Below, one piece after another: positions 8,719 through 19,186 of a DNA stretch of 64,000 nucleotides. Each line of letters begins with the position of its first letter. Positions within the stretch are counted from its first letter, which is position 1. Below the pieces are notes generated by a model that saw only the letters and a program-made list of their open reading frames with translations, was not told where the DNA came from and ran no database searches. The position numbers and the translations under genes are program-made. This DNA comes from Pedobacter panaciterrae (lineage in GTDB: Bacteria; Bacteroidota; Bacteroidia; Sphingobacteriales; Sphingobacteriaceae). The stretch spans positions 62,001-126,000 of the forward strand of contig NZ_LGEL01000004.1 in assembly GCF_001636695.1 (NCBI RefSeq), in the 5' to 3' direction.

Positions 8719-11700
8719 CTATAAACTACCTTTTATTGACAATGCAAATGTGCGGGTATAAGGCGCTCCACCATACTCAGCAAATGAGCCAGCGCTATTT
8801 GAGAATAATCCTTCAGGGTTAATATGATCAGGTAAGCTATTATAAATGTATGTTAAGTTTCTAGCTACCAGGCTAACGTTCAATCTGTTAAATTTAATTT
8901 TCTCAGAGAAACGTTTTGGTAAAGTATAACCAACGGATACCTCTCTTAGTGCTACCCAGTTATTTTCAAAAGTAGAGTACTCTCTGATACCTGTAGACCA
9001 TTGTGTTAAGCGAGCGTAATGGATACGGGCACTTACAGGCTCTATAAGTCCTTTTGAAACTGCATCGGCAAAAGTAGTACCACCAACGTTTACATTTTTA
9101 ATGATAGTTCCTGCTGCAAAAACTCCTTGTGGGATAATACCATCGTTAGCAACAACAACTCCGTTAGCATCTTTTCTTGGTAAACCTCCGTATTCAGTTG
9201 AACGTCCAAATAAGGTACTTTCAAAAGCACCAAAGTTTGTACCGTATTGATGTGTTCCTGAAGCCATTAGACCACCAACTTTTGCATCAATCTGGAATCC
9301 TAAATTGAAATCTTTATATCTGATGTTGTTAATAGTGCTGGTTGTAAATTTCTCCATCATTGTACCAAGATTTTTATTTCCCTGGCCAGCATCAGCACTT
9401 CTCCAATAACTACCGTTTGCTTTCAATAGCTTCTGTCCATTAAGTGGATCGTCAATATTGTTACCTTGAGCATCTTTAGCTTGGTAAGTAGCGTAGCCAT
9501 AGCCAGTATAAATGCTACCATATTCTTCACCTTCGGCTGCAACAGAAGTCATATCAGCACCAAATGCGTAACCCAAAGTATAAGTTGAAACACCCGGAGC
9601 AAGTTTTATTACTTTATTCTTGTTACGAGCAAAGTTGATTGTAGAATTCCATTCAAAATCTTTTGATCTTACAGGAGTTGCATTAATCAAGATCTCAATA
9701 CCTTTATTCTGAATGTTACCAGCATTAATCAACTGTCTGCTGATACCACTTTCGGCCGGAATTTCAAGTGCAAGAATCTGGTTATAAGTGTTCTTTTTAT
9801 AGAATGATACATCAATTCCAATACGATCGTTTAAGAAACGCATTTCAGTACCAAGTTCAAATTCTTTTGTTAACTCATTTTTAAGGTTATCGTTACCTAG
9901 AATATATTCTTCGTAACCATAACGAGGTCTTTGCTGACCTTTGTTGTCAGTAAACAAATCAAGCAATTTATATTTACCTCTGCTTGTTTGATAAGGAGAA
10001 GTTCCTAAACCTGTGTGGCCATAATTTGCTCTCAACTTACCATAAGAAAGGAATCCAAAAGCAGAATTGTTCTTTAATGATTCAGAGAACACATAAGAAA
10101 GACCTACAGAAGGGTACATGTAAGAATACTTACCATGACCATCAGGATATGTTAGCGTTGATGTCCAGTCATTTCTAAAGCTCGCATTTAAAGTCAACAT
10201 GTTTTTATACGTGATATCTCCATAAGCATATATCGCGTCAGTTCTTTGGCTACCATCAATGGTAACATCTGTGATTGGAACGTCTACTGAGTTAGAGATA
10301 TAATACTTTCCCGGATCCTTTAAACCACCAATAGTTCTGGTTCTGGTACTGTTATTTCCAAAATCGTTAACTGTTTCACCACCAACACTAAAGTTGTAAT
10401 CAAAATTATCATTGATTTTATTGGTCGCATTTAACAAAAACTGTAGCCTGGTACTTTTTTGGTTAGATTGGCCAATAGCATATTCACCACCTTTATAGCC
10501 AGGATCTGAACCCAGTGCTTGTAATTCACTATTAACATTAACTTGATTTAATGTACCTTTTACCATTGCAGATAACCAAGGAGTAATGTTTGCAGTTACA
10601 TCTACGTTACCTCTGAAAACCGATTCTTTTTGGGTATTATTTTTATTGTACATATCATACCACAAGGTTGATAGATCATAAGGATCAGCTGCTCCCTGTA
10701 ATTTACCACCATTTGCATAGTCTTCATAATGGCTCATCCAATATTTAGTATCGTAACTTCTTGGAACCCCATAAACCAATGCAAAAAGCGGACTGCTATT
10801 GTTACTTTGGCTAATTGGATTTAATGTGTTACTTGTAGTGTAGTTAACACCTGCATTTACAGTAAAAATATTTGCAAATTTATGCGATCCTCTAAAATCT
10901 ACCGCATCCCTGTTAAATTTACTATTAGGAAGAATTCCTTTGTCACCAAAGTTGGTATAAGACAATCTGAAATTCCCGTTATCATTAGCACCTTGAAAAG
11001 CTAAATTAGATGTTCTGTAAACACCTGTTTTATAAGCATCTAATAAGTTGTTTGGCTGAGCATTCCATTTAATCATTCTACCATCGATATCTTTTACATC
11101 GCTTCCGTCGAATTTAGGTCCAAAACTCCAATAGTAATTAGGCGCATCAACCTGCGAAACACCATTTGCATCTTTAGTGAATGTAGGGTTTATACCTGCA
11201 CCAAATACATTCTGCACATCCATAGTTCTGTATACTTCTTCAACAGTTTGAGTGTGTGAGAAGGAAATACCTAAACCCTGACCAGCTTTTCCTTTTTTAG
11301 ATGTGATCAATAGAACACCATTTTGAGCTTTAGATCCATATAATGAACTTGCAGCTGCACCTTTTAATACGGTGATGCTTTCATAATCATCAGCATTTAA
11401 GTTTTTCATGATGTTACCAAAATCCTGTGGACTATTACCATAAGAGTCAGCACCGGTTACACCAGGTTGTAATAACACTCCATCAATAACCACTAAAGGT
11501 TGTGTATTATTACCCAATGACGAGTTACCTCTGATTCTGATCCTTGATGAAGACTGTGGTCCACCAGCACCTTGATTGATTACCACACCAGCTACCTTAC
11601 CATTTAAAGCATTAATAATGTTTGGCTCATTAGCACGTACCAAATCATCACTTTTTACTTCCTGGATAGAGTAACTCAGTTTACGGGTTTGTTGTCTAAC

Positions 11701-12036
11701 ACCAAAACCGGTAGTAACAACAACCTCACTAAGTGTTTGATTATCTTCTTCCAATACTACGTTAACTGTTTTTTTGTCGCCTACAGTAACTTCCTGAGCA
11801 ACATAACCAATAAGAGATATTCTTAATACACTGGCTGAAGTGGCAGTGATTGAAAAATCACCATTTCCATTGGTTGCCGTACCATTTTTTGTCCCTTGTT
11901 CATTTACGGAAACCCCTGGCAGTGGCTGCCCGTTTCCGTCCCTTACCGTTCCAGTAACAGGCTTTTGTGCAAAAGCAGCAGTTGTTATTAGGCCAAATAA
12001 CAGTACTGTCAAACACCTTAAGTAAATTTGTTTCAT
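8719..12036 (-). CDS. SusC/RagA-family TonB-dependent outer-membrane transporter
   Basis: A 1105-residue outer-membrane receptor. Residues 1-24 are a signal peptide. A carboxypeptidase-regulatory-like beta-sandwich covers about 26-95 (TGTVRDGNGQPLPGV start). The SusC signature SEVVVTTGFG (about 104-113) is followed by the plug domain with VVIDGVLLQPG and the RIRIRGNSSL element. The remaining ~850 residues are beta-barrel, ending in an aromatic-alternating strand (TFALSIKGSL). It forms a TonB-driven pedal-bin transporter with the SusD downstream. The ROK regulator upstream is 80 bases away and on the same strand. Confidence 0.95.
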   Translation of the reverse strand: MKQIYLRCLTVLLFGLITTAAFAQKPVTGTVRDGNGQPLPGVSVNEQGTKNGTATNGNGDFSITATSASVLRISLIGYVAQEVTVGDKKTVNVVLEEDNQTLSEVVVTTGFGVRQQTRKLSYSIQEVKSDDLVRANEPNIINALNGKVAGVVINQGAGGPQSSSRIRIRGNSSLGNNTQPLVVIDGVLLQPGVTGADSYGNSPQDFGNIMKNLNADDYESITVLKGAAASSLYGSKAQNGVLLITSKKGKAGQGLGISFSHTQTVEEVYRTMDVQNVFGAGINPTFTKDANGVSQVDAPNYYWSFGPKFDGSDVKDIDGRMIKWNAQPNNLLDAYKTGVYRTSNLAFQGANDNGNFRLSYTNFGDKGILPNSKFNRDAVDFRGSHKFANIFTVNAGVNYTTSNTLNPISQSNNSSPLFALVYGVPRSYDTKYWMSHYEDYANGGKLQGAADPYDLSTLWYDMYNKNNTQKESVFRGNVDVTANITPWLSAMVKGTLNQVNVNSELQALGSDPGYKGGEYAIGQSNQKSTRLQFLLNATNKINDNFDYNFSVGGETVNDFGNNSTRTRTIGGLKDPGKYYISNSVDVPITDVTIDGSQRTDAIYAYGDITYKNMLTLNASFRNDWTSTLTYPDGHGKYSYMYPSVGLSYVFSESLKNNSAFGFLSYGKLRANYGHTGLGTSPYQTSRGKYKLLDLFTDNKGQQRPRYGYEEYILGNDNLKNELTKEFELGTEMRFLNDRIGIDVSFYKKNTYNQILALEIPAESGISRQLINAGNIQNKGIEILINATPVRSKDFEWNSTINFARNKNKVIKLAPGVSTYTLGYAFGADMTSVAAEGEEYGSIYTGYGYATYQAKDAQGNNIDDPLNGQKLLKANGSYWRSADAGQGNKNLGTMMEKFTTSTINNIRYKDFNLGFQIDAKVGGLMASGTHQYGTNFGAFESTLFGRSTEYGGLPRKDANGVVVANDGIIPQGVFAAGTIIKNVNVGGTTFADAVSKGLIEPVSARIHYARLTQWSTGIREYSTFENNWVALREVSVGYTLPKRFSEKIKFNRLNVSLVARNLTYIYNSLPDHINPEGLFSNSAGSFAEYGGAPYTRTFALSIKGSL

Positions 12037-12116
12037 TTTTTTAAGATTTGATTAAAAATTTAGGTTAGTTATATATTATAAAATTTAGGGATTTCATTTT
12101 TTTAGCACTTAAGATC

Positions 12117-13307
12117 CTATTCGAAACTATATTGCTCTACCACTAATGCAGCAGCTCCCATTAGCTCTGCATCTCTGGCTATATCTGAAATTTCAATAGT
12201 TGTTTGCTCAGCGATTCTAAGTATACAATACTCATTAATAGCCTGTTGAATAGGAGGAAGGAACATTTTTCCTGCTATAGCACCTCTTCCACTGATAATT
12301 ATTTTTTCGGGATTCATAATGTGTAAAAGCATGACAACGCCTTTACCTAATTGAAATGCTGCTTCAGATAAAATAGAGACAGCCACGGGATCTCCCTGAC
12401 TGGCCGCATCCAGGAAATGATCTCCCGGTTGCTTACTTGTATCTTTAAACAGCCATTCCATACTTGATTTAGCGCCGCCATCAAGCGCAGCCTGAGCTTT
12501 ATTGGCCATAACAGCCAGCGAAGTCTCTACTTCAATACAGCCACGTTTACCACAAGAGCATAAATCATTACTTTGAGAAAGGGGGATGTGACTAAACTCA
12601 CCACCATAGCCACTATGCCCCCTGTACGGAACACCATTTATGATCATTCCTAACCCTGTTCCCCAGCCAACATTGAGAACAAGTATGTTTTCCTTGCCCA
12701 TTCCTTTTCCAAACTTTAATTCGGCAAAAGCAATAAGGCTTGAGTCATTATCTATATGAACCGGTAAATCGAATTGCTGAACCAGATATTCCTTTAAATT
12801 AACGTTTAGGTTATCGGTTATAATAGAAGGGTAGATGTTCTTTTCATTGTTAACAAAACCGGGCATTCCTATTCCAATACCAACAATGTCATTAATATTT
12901 AATCCGGATTGCTTTATATTTTCGTTAATGAATTTAACCAATTTACCGATGCCATCCCTGTCATCAGACATTTTTATAGCTGTCGATTTTAAAGAAAGTA
13001 CAATGGTATTGTTAAAATCATAAATTACCATTCTGGTAATCAATTGATCAACTGCAACGGCAACTATATATAGTCTTTTGTCAGGATTTATAAGATAAAT
13101 TGACGGTCTTCTGCCTCCTGTAGAAGGAGCAAGCCCTTCCTCAATAACATAACCTTCGTCAATTAATTCATTGACAATACTAGCTACCAAAGGAACGCTC
13201 TTCCTGGTTAGCTTACTTAAATCTAAAATAGAAAGACGCCTATTATAATATAGCCCTTTTAGTATCTCTGTTTTAAGTTGTTTGTTCTTTTTTATGATTA
13301 CCGACAT
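12117..13307 (-). CDS. ROK-family transcriptional regulator
   Basis: A 396-residue repressor of the NagC/XylR type. An N-terminal winged helix-turn-helix (about residues 15-65, LDLSKLTRKSVPLVASIVNE) is followed by a ROK ATPase-like fold with GIGIGMPGFV, NVGWGTGLG and the zinc motif CSCGKRGCIE (about 245-254). Such proteins bind sugars or sugar phosphates and control transport genes. Its place just upstream of susC on the same strand suggests it controls the SusCD system and possibly itself. The ATG at 13307 is preceded by an A/T-rich leader. Confidence 0.9.
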   Translation of the reverse strand: MSVIIKKNKQLKTEILKGLYYNRRLSILDLSKLTRKSVPLVASIVNELIDEGYVIEEGLAPSTGGRRPSIYLINPDKRLYIVAVAVDQLITRMVIYDFNNTIVLSLKSTAIKMSDDRDGIGKLVKFINENIKQSGLNINDIVGIGIGMPGFVNNEKNIYPSIITDNLNVNLKEYLVQQFDLPVHIDNDSSLIAFAELKFGKGMGKENILVLNVGWGTGLGMIINGVPYRGHSGYGGEFSHIPLSQSNDLCSCGKRGCIEVETSLAVMANKAQAALDGGAKSSMEWLFKDTSKQPGDHFLDAASQGDPVAVSILSEAAFQLGKGVVMLLHIMNPEKIIISGRGAIAGKMFLPPIQQAINEYCILRIAEQTTIEISDIARDAELMGAAALVVEQYSFE

Positions 13308-13769
13308 CTTTTTTGTTACAAAACAATATCCGAACTTATGAAATTAAAATATAAATAAGGAATATCTTTTTAAAAAATTTATTAACACAAATAGCTAAAG
13401 CGTTTTTGTTAAAAAAGAACGCGGTTTTTGAACTGAATTATTATTTAGTCTGAAATGGCAAAAATTGACCAATTTATTGGAGATTAATAGTTTTGTCTAA
13501 TAAACGACCCTACAACACACCGTCATCTCGAACGCAGAGAGAGATCTCTTGAAGTAGCATAACCATAAGATATCTTGAGATATGTTACTCAAATACCACT
13601 GATAACTTAAAAGCTTAAACAAGATCTCTCCTAAGGTCGAGATGACGAGATGTAAATCCTGTGGCTGTTTGGCCCATAAAAGATTACTTTAAAAGCAATG
13701 CTTGTTTATGCTATAATGTAAGTAAAACCGATTTAAGTATATTCGTGTTAAGTATAAATAATAAAAATC
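13308..13769. other. Intergenic region carrying a palindromic repeat, no gene seen
   Basis: The 460 bases between the divergent ROK and LytTR genes hold no convincing reading frame. About 127 bases are taken by a copy of the dispersed CGTCATCTCGA repeat (listed separately). The rest is A/T-rich and should contain both divergent promoters, which I could not place with confidence. Confidence 0.6.
13521..13647. repeat. Dispersed palindromic repeat, copy A (diverged arms)
   Basis: Ends CGTCATCTCGA (13521-13531) and TCGAGATGACG (13637-13647) are exact inverted copies. Each arm also carries AGATCTCT further in. The arm interiors do not match each other fully here, and the loop is longer than in the other copies, so this looks like an older or partly decayed member. 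Confidence 0.85.
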
Positions 13770-14672
13770 ATGAAAATAATAAGCTCTTTTGCTATCGAAA
13801 AGCAGGCTTTCATCTATTCAAGGCTTGATATAAATTGGTATCAGCCGAAGAAGCTTAGAAAATATACAGTAAAATTATTTATTGTTGTATTTCTTTTTCT
13901 TTATCTATTCAAGCCGTTTGTTGTTAATGAAACGGAGCTTAAATATCCTTTTTTATTTATTTGCTTTTTACACGCACTATCGCCCGCGATAATTAATTTT
14001 ATTTTCTTCAGTTTTATAGTTTCGTTCAATAAAACAAAAACTAACCAGGTTCAATATACCGTAGCTCAATCGATAGGCTCATTTTTAATTATCTTTTTTC
14101 TGTTCGGAACAGCAAGTTTTTTAATGCGGGATATAATTTATACAAATGCGAACAACTGGTCCTTGCGTTATTATTATGAAGAGCTGCGAAACGCCTATTT
14201 GGGAGGTGGTCTTATCGTTTCCTATTTTATTTTTGCCGGCTTTTATTTTAGGGGCACAGAAAAGCAATTACACATTAACGCACAAAACATCGCGACAGCA
14301 GCTTTAGCACCTGTAAAATCTTCTGTTATTTTTATTCAGGCACTGGTCAAGGTTGATGATTTTAAATTTGATCCTGTACACTTTTTATTTGCTAAGGCCG
14401 AAGGAAACTACATCGAATTAGCGATTAAGACACCGGAAGGTATAAAGAGAGAACTGAAAAGAATTTCATTAAAGCAATTCGAGTTACAACTCGTAAATTT
14501 TCCTTATTTATTCAGGTGCCATAGAGCATTTCTTTTAAATATGCGCCAAATAGAAAATATTTCTGGTAATTCCCAGGGCTATATAATATCACTATTCTGT
14601 ACAGAAGAAAAAATCCCAGTTTCAAGGGCTAAAATTGAAAGTTTCGATGTGCGCTATACTGAAACAAAATAG
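13770..14672 (+). CDS. Membrane-bound LytTR-domain transcriptional regulator
   Basis: A 300-residue protein with about four predicted membrane helices in residues 30-165 (VKLFIVVFLFLYLFKPFV, then further hydrophobic blocks). A C-terminal LytTR DNA-binding domain covers residues 200-297 (FLFAKAEGNYIEL, FPYLFRCHRAFLLN, ISLFCTEEKIPVSRAK). There is no receiver domain, so the membrane part probably senses or anchors. Neighbouring acyltransferase 122 bases downstream could be a target or partner. Function beyond transcription control is not readable. Confidence 0.88.
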   Translation: MKIISSFAIEKQAFIYSRLDINWYQPKKLRKYTVKLFIVVFLFLYLFKPFVVNETELKYPFLFICFLHALSPAIINFIFFSFIVSFNKTKTNQVQYTVAQSIGSFLIIFFLFGTASFLMRDIIYTNANNWSLRYYYEELRNAYLGGGLIVSYFIFAGFYFRGTEKQLHINAQNIATAALAPVKSSVIFIQALVKVDDFKFDPVHFLFAKAEGNYIELAIKTPEGIKRELKRISLKQFELQLVNFPYLFRCHRAFLLNMRQIENISGNSQGYIISLFCTEEKIPVSRAKIESFDVRYTETK

Positions 14673-14747
14673 TAGTAATTGATTTATTAGGAACCATTGT
14701 TGATCGTTATAACAAAAATTAGTTGGTCATAACAATGAGTACACTAG

Positions 14748-14771
14748 TTGCTTCGTGTTGTTTTATTTTTG
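14748..14771 (+). promoter_or_regulatory. Candidate promoter of the acyltransferase gene
   Basis: TATTTTTG at 14764-14771 matches the Bacteroidota -7 consensus TAnnTTTG exactly. A TTG at 14748-14750 is a possible -33 element. The start codon is 23 bases further downstream. Confidence 0.5.
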
Positions 14772-14794
14772 TAGCAATATAAAATGTTTACAAA

Positions 14795-15967
14795 ATGAAG
14801 ACTAGCAATCGTACTTTATGGATAGATTATCTACGTGGTTTTATTACTTTATTAGTGGTAGCACATCATTCCTCTTTAGCTTATACAACATTTGCGTCAT
14901 TTGATAAAGCCGCTTATAAAAATTCAACACATCCGATTGTAGATGTTCACCGATGGATCGGTCTCGATATCTTTGAAGATTTTAATGATATTTTTTTCAT
15001 GTCATTAATGTTTTTGATCAGTGGGCTTTTCGTAACAAAGGGACTTGACAAAGGAATCAAGCTATATCTCAAAGAACGGTATTACCGATTGTTCATTCCT
15101 TTTTTGATTGGTGTTTGCTTCCTTATGTTAATAGCTTATTACCCGGCATTTCTATTAGCTTACGGAAAGGGTGATTTAAGGTCTTATTTAATTGACTTTT
15201 TTACGGTTGAATCCTGGCCTGTTGGGCCACCCTGGTTCATTTGGGTACTATTTGTTTTCAATATTATCGTTGCATTGCTATATCCTTACCTGAAAGATAA
15301 GATCACATGGCTTGCCGTAAAGTTTAGCACGCTAAAAGACAGTCCGCTAAAAGTATTATTTGTATTCTATGCCTTAACATGGATATTATATATTCCAATG
15401 ATGTTCTTTTTCGGACCGGGAACATGGACGGGATTAGGTCCTTTTGATTTTCAGGTAAGCCGTATATTTTTGTACTTTGGTTATTTTTTCATTGGAATCA
15501 TAATAGCTAGAATAAATATTAACGAAGGGATTTTTGGTGACGGGTCATCATTGGTCAAAAGACCTTTCATTTGGGTGCTGGGTTGTATTTTAGTTTATGG
15601 GTTGGTAAAAGTAATAGAACAACCATTGGAAAATCTGATTTCGACAAACATCATAAATACTTTTCAGGCCATAATGATATATCGGTCTGTTTGGACGCTA
15701 TCCTGTAGTGTAAGTTGTCTGGCATTTATAATTCTTTTCAAGAGGGGTTTTCGTCATCCGGTCGGCTGGTGGCAATCGCTTTCTTTTAACGCTTACGGGA
15801 TATATCTGATACATTACATTTTTGTCCTTTGGTGTCAGTACATGCTGTTGGGTACGAATATGCCTGCTTATTACAAATTTTTGATAACATTTTTAGTCTC
15901 GTGCTCAATAAGCTGGTTTATAACGATCATGATTAGAAAAATTAAAATTGTTAAAAAGTATCTATAA
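14795..15967 (+). CDS. Membrane acyltransferase, acyltransferase-3 (OpgC-like) family
   Basis: A 390-residue polytopic protein with about ten membrane helices. The N-terminal signature WIDYLRGFITLLVVAHH (about residues 9-25) contains the catalytic-type His of the acyltransferase-3 family. The family moves acyl groups onto surface polysaccharides, glucans, lipids or antibiotics. Another family-like block, GPPWFIWVLFVFN, lies near residue 143. The acceptor is unknown. A gene-specific promoter is visible upstream. The next 750 bases downstream look decayed. Confidence 0.85.
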   Translation: MKTSNRTLWIDYLRGFITLLVVAHHSSLAYTTFASFDKAAYKNSTHPIVDVHRWIGLDIFEDFNDIFFMSLMFLISGLFVTKGLDKGIKLYLKERYYRLFIPFLIGVCFLMLIAYYPAFLLAYGKGDLRSYLIDFFTVESWPVGPPWFIWVLFVFNIIVALLYPYLKDKITWLAVKFSTLKDSPLKVLFVFYALTWILYIPMMFFFGPGTWTGLGPFDFQVSRIFLYFGYFFIGIIIARININEGIFGDGSSLVKRPFIWVLGCILVYGLVKVIEQPLENLISTNIINTFQAIMIYRSVWTLSCSVSCLAFIILFKRGFRHPVGWWQSLSFNAYGIYLIHYIFVLWCQYMLLGTNMPAYYKFLITFLVSCSISWFITIMIRKIKIVKKYL

Positions 15968-16724
15968 AAATTGTACTATGGAGCAGGAACTCCCATCATC
16001 CGGGAGCAAACCATCCTGAGCATAGAATTTCCTTATTATAAATAGCATAGAACATTCTTTTTGGGTGGTTCTGGTCATTCTGCCCAGCTACCAATATTAA
16101 ACCCTTTTTATTCGGATCTGGCCGAACGAGACCCGAACAATGTCGGTCTGAGAGTGCAGCCAAAAACGACTATATTATATACCACAGTTAGCATACTTCT
16201 ACAACCTGAAACCACCCTAAAAACTATCCAATTTCGTTGGTAATCAATTGGGATGGTTTAACTTCTATTGATCTTTCCTATTTCATGTATGAATATAAAA
16301 AGAATATAAATATAACGATGCGTTCTACACGGTAATTAACGGAATACGCATAATGAGACGTATTATGCGCTTTATATGATTTTAAAATGACCTTACTAGT
16401 AAAAGAAACGGAATTGCTTTACATTAATCAATTAAATTTATATCAGAAATTCATTGATTTGATTATGATGACTACTGTAGAATCCTTACCTGCTTTCCCG
16501 CTAAGTGATTACATTCGGTGTTATAGTTTAAGGGAAATTGATACAGGAGGACAGGATTTACCAAGACCCCTAATACCACAAATGAGGGTAAAGCCAATAA
16601 TCGACGGGTGGAGTTTCTTAAACTTTAAATCGGTAATGTTTTAGAATTGGGATGGCTCTGATAGGTATAGCGTATCTCAAAAACAATTATTACATTGTAA
16701 GCGTTTCATTTATAAACGAAAAAA
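15968..16724. other. Decayed intergenic stretch with short frames and a small dyad
   Basis: Between the acyltransferase and AsmA genes only short frames are open. One of them (16387-16644) resembles the beginning of an AraC regulator and is listed separately. An 8-bp dyad with 7-base spacer, CGCATAAT/ATTATGCG, sits at 16347-16369, just before that fragment. The frame at 16061-16243 resembles nothing I recognise. The stretch is best read as gene remnants. Confidence 0.5.
16387..16644 (+). pseudogene. Truncated AraC-type regulator, N-terminal fragment
   Basis: An 85-residue frame. Its middle part (PLSDYIRCYSLREIDTGGQD) matches what I know as the start of the sensing domain of Bacteroidota AraC regulators of the PSPELxPYIxCYW type. 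There is no helix-turn-helix, and after about 85 residues the frame stops. It is therefore either a remnant or an unrelated short protein. The ATG at 16387 follows a small dyad, possibly its old operator. Confidence is limited because the match is from memory. Confidence 0.4.
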
Positions 16725-19154
16725 ATGCCGCGCTGGTCTAAAATAACACTCAAAGTACTAGGAATCCTTGTTGGATTGGTTTTCCTTATTTTCTCTGCTT
16801 TGGCCTTCTATGTAAATTCAAATAAGAAGAGCCTGTTAGAGACTATAACGCAAAAGTTAAATAAAAACCTTAATGGTACACTTACTATAGAAAGTATGGA
16901 GCCTACTTTTTTACGTGGGTTTCCCGGTGTTTCTATTAGTTTAAAAAATGTGGTGATGAAAGATAGCTTATGGCAAAACCATCAGCACACGCTTTTAAAT
17001 GCTAAAGATTTCGAAGTGTCTGTAAACACTTTAGCACTACTTAAGGGGACTATAGAAATTAAAAAGATTGGCATTAATGATGCCCAGATATACCTGTTTA
17101 CCGACAGCAATGGATACAGCAATACCGCTATCTTCAGGAAAAAAGACAAGACTAACAAACCAAAAGATGACAGTCAGTCGTCTACAGAAGTTAGAAAATT
17201 TACCTTAAATAATGTCAGTTTTGTTGTAGATAATAAGAAAGGTCATAAGCTATTTGAGTTTGATATTTATGATTTAAAAGGGAATATAGATTACCCGTTG
17301 TTAGGTGGATGGGATGCAGATATTAAACTAAAAACACTGGCCAAAAGCCTTGCTTTTAATACCAGAAGGGGAAGTTTCATTAAGGATAAGCTTTTAGAAG
17401 GCCCTTTTAAAGTTACCTACAATGATAATTCCGGCCTTATCGTGGTAGCACCTAACACCTTAAATATTGGTGAAGATCCGTTTATAATAGGAGCTAAGTT
17501 TGATACTTCAAAGGAGAACACAGACTTTACCATCAATATTGAGACTAAGAATATTTTATGGCGTTCGGCCTCAGCTCTACTGGCGCCAAACATTACAGCC
17601 AAACTGAACATGTTTGATCTTAAGCAGCCAATACATGTGTATTGTACTTTAGCCGGTGATATGGGTCCTGGTGGCGACCCATCAATAAATGTTAAGGCAT
17701 TGATAAAGGACAACGTATTAACCACACCTGGCGGTGTTGTGGATGACTGTAATTTTACCGGTTTTTTTACCAATAGCTATATTAAAGACAAAGGCATAAG
17801 CGATGAAAATTCAGCGATTAAGCTATTTAATTTTAAAGGAAGCTATGCACAAATACCGTTTTCTATTGACACTGCGTTTATCAATAACCTGGATAAACCA
17901 ATTGCAACCGGAATATTCAAATCGCAGTTTGAGATCGCTAAACTTAACAACATAATAGGAGAGGAAATGCTTAAGTTCGGCAATGGCACCGCTAATGTTA
18001 AGCTGGCTTATCGTGCAGACATTGTAGATTTTAAACTTACCAAGCCATTTGTTAAAGGTTTAATTGACATTCAAAATGCCGATGTAAGCTATGTTCCCCG
18101 TAAGGTACATTTTAAGAACACCGCCATATCACTGAACTTTACTGATCATGATCTTTATATTAAGAACATCCGTTTGCAAAGTGGTAAAAGTGTGGTCTTT
18201 ATGGAGGGTTCTGTGAGCAATTTCCTTAACCTTTATTATACTGATCCTGAAAAAATATTGTTAAACTGGAAAATAAGAAGTCCGGAGATTCATTTGGGTG
18301 AGTTTATAGGTTTTCTTGGTACCAGAAAGCCCAAAGCAAAGAAGAGAAGCAAGCAATCTAATTTCTCGGAAAACCTGAACGAACTTTTTGAAAAGAGTCA
18401 GGTAAATATGAATCTGAAAATAGATAAAATTTACTACAATAAGTTTCTGGCTACTAATGCAAATGCAGATCTATTGCTCACAGAAAGTGGTATTGCTATC
18501 AAAAACGTAAGTGTAAAACATGGTGGGGGTTCCGTTTCTTTAAACGGTAATATTGCGCAAAAGGGGAGCACGAATAACTTTAGCCTAAACACGGTACTTA
18601 CTAATGTGGATATTAAGAACTTCTTTTATTCCTTTGATAATTTTGGTATGAAAACATTGACTTCCAAAAACCTGCGAGGATACTTGTTTTCTAAAACAAA
18701 TATATCAGGCGTAATAAGTGATAAAGGAAATCTAATCCCAAATTCATTATATGGCAGCATTGCTTTTGATTTAAAAAAGGGTGCCCTGCTTAGCTTTGAG
18801 CCTGTTAAAAGTGTAGGGAAATTTGCTTTTCCTTTTAGAGATCTGGACAATATTACATTTACTAATCTGAATGGAAAGTTTGATGTACGTGGACAAAAGA
18901 TCACTATTAACCCTATGCAGATTAATACGAGCTTGCTAAATATGGATATTGCAGGGGTGTACTCAATGTCGACAGGGACAAATATTACCCTGGATGTGCC
19001 ATTAAGAAATCCTAAAAAAGATGAAGACATTACCGATAAAAAGGAAAAAAGAGAGAGAAGGATGAAAGGAATTGTACTACATTTACTAGCAACTGATGGC
19101 GACGACGGTAAGATTAAGATCAAATTGAACCGGAACCGTGATAAAACAAAATAA
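16725..19154 (+). CDS. AsmA-family inner-membrane-anchored protein
   Basis: An 809-residue protein with an N-terminal membrane anchor (residues 8-30, VLGILVGLVFLIFSALAFYV) and a long beta-rich body. The first region after the anchor (LNKNLNGTLTIESMEP) and the C-terminal block matching AsmA-like C-terminal domains place it in the AsmA/TamB-like group. These span the periplasm and are thought to move lipids or help outer-membrane assembly. The tail is basic. The downstream OsmC gene is 32 bases away, so cotranscription is possible but functionally unexplained. Confidence 0.85.
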   Translation: MPRWSKITLKVLGILVGLVFLIFSALAFYVNSNKKSLLETITQKLNKNLNGTLTIESMEPTFLRGFPGVSISLKNVVMKDSLWQNHQHTLLNAKDFEVSVNTLALLKGTIEIKKIGINDAQIYLFTDSNGYSNTAIFRKKDKTNKPKDDSQSSTEVRKFTLNNVSFVVDNKKGHKLFEFDIYDLKGNIDYPLLGGWDADIKLKTLAKSLAFNTRRGSFIKDKLLEGPFKVTYNDNSGLIVVAPNTLNIGEDPFIIGAKFDTSKENTDFTINIETKNILWRSASALLAPNITAKLNMFDLKQPIHVYCTLAGDMGPGGDPSINVKALIKDNVLTTPGGVVDDCNFTGFFTNSYIKDKGISDENSAIKLFNFKGSYAQIPFSIDTAFINNLDKPIATGIFKSQFEIAKLNNIIGEEMLKFGNGTANVKLAYRADIVDFKLTKPFVKGLIDIQNADVSYVPRKVHFKNTAISLNFTDHDLYIKNIRLQSGKSVVFMEGSVSNFLNLYYTDPEKILLNWKIRSPEIHLGEFIGFLGTRKPKAKKRSKQSNFSENLNELFEKSQVNMNLKIDKIYYNKFLATNANADLLLTESGIAIKNVSVKHGGGSVSLNGNIAQKGSTNNFSLNTVLTNVDIKNFFYSFDNFGMKTLTSKNLRGYLFSKTNISGVISDKGNLIPNSLYGSIAFDLKKGALLSFEPVKSVGKFAFPFRDLDNITFTNLNGKFDVRGQKITINPMQINTSLLNMDIAGVYSMSTGTNITLDVPLRNPKKDEDITDKKEKRERRMKGIVLHLLATDGDDGKIKIKLNRNRDKTK

Positions 19155-19186
19155 CAATCTATTAATAACCACCTTAATTAATCGAA

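Noticed and set aside
16061-16243. 60-codon frame after the acyltransferase
   Set aside because: No recognisable protein features and it lies in a decayed stretch.
18626-19123. 165-codon minus-strand frame inside the AsmA gene
   Set aside because: Shadow of a well-supported plus-strand gene.
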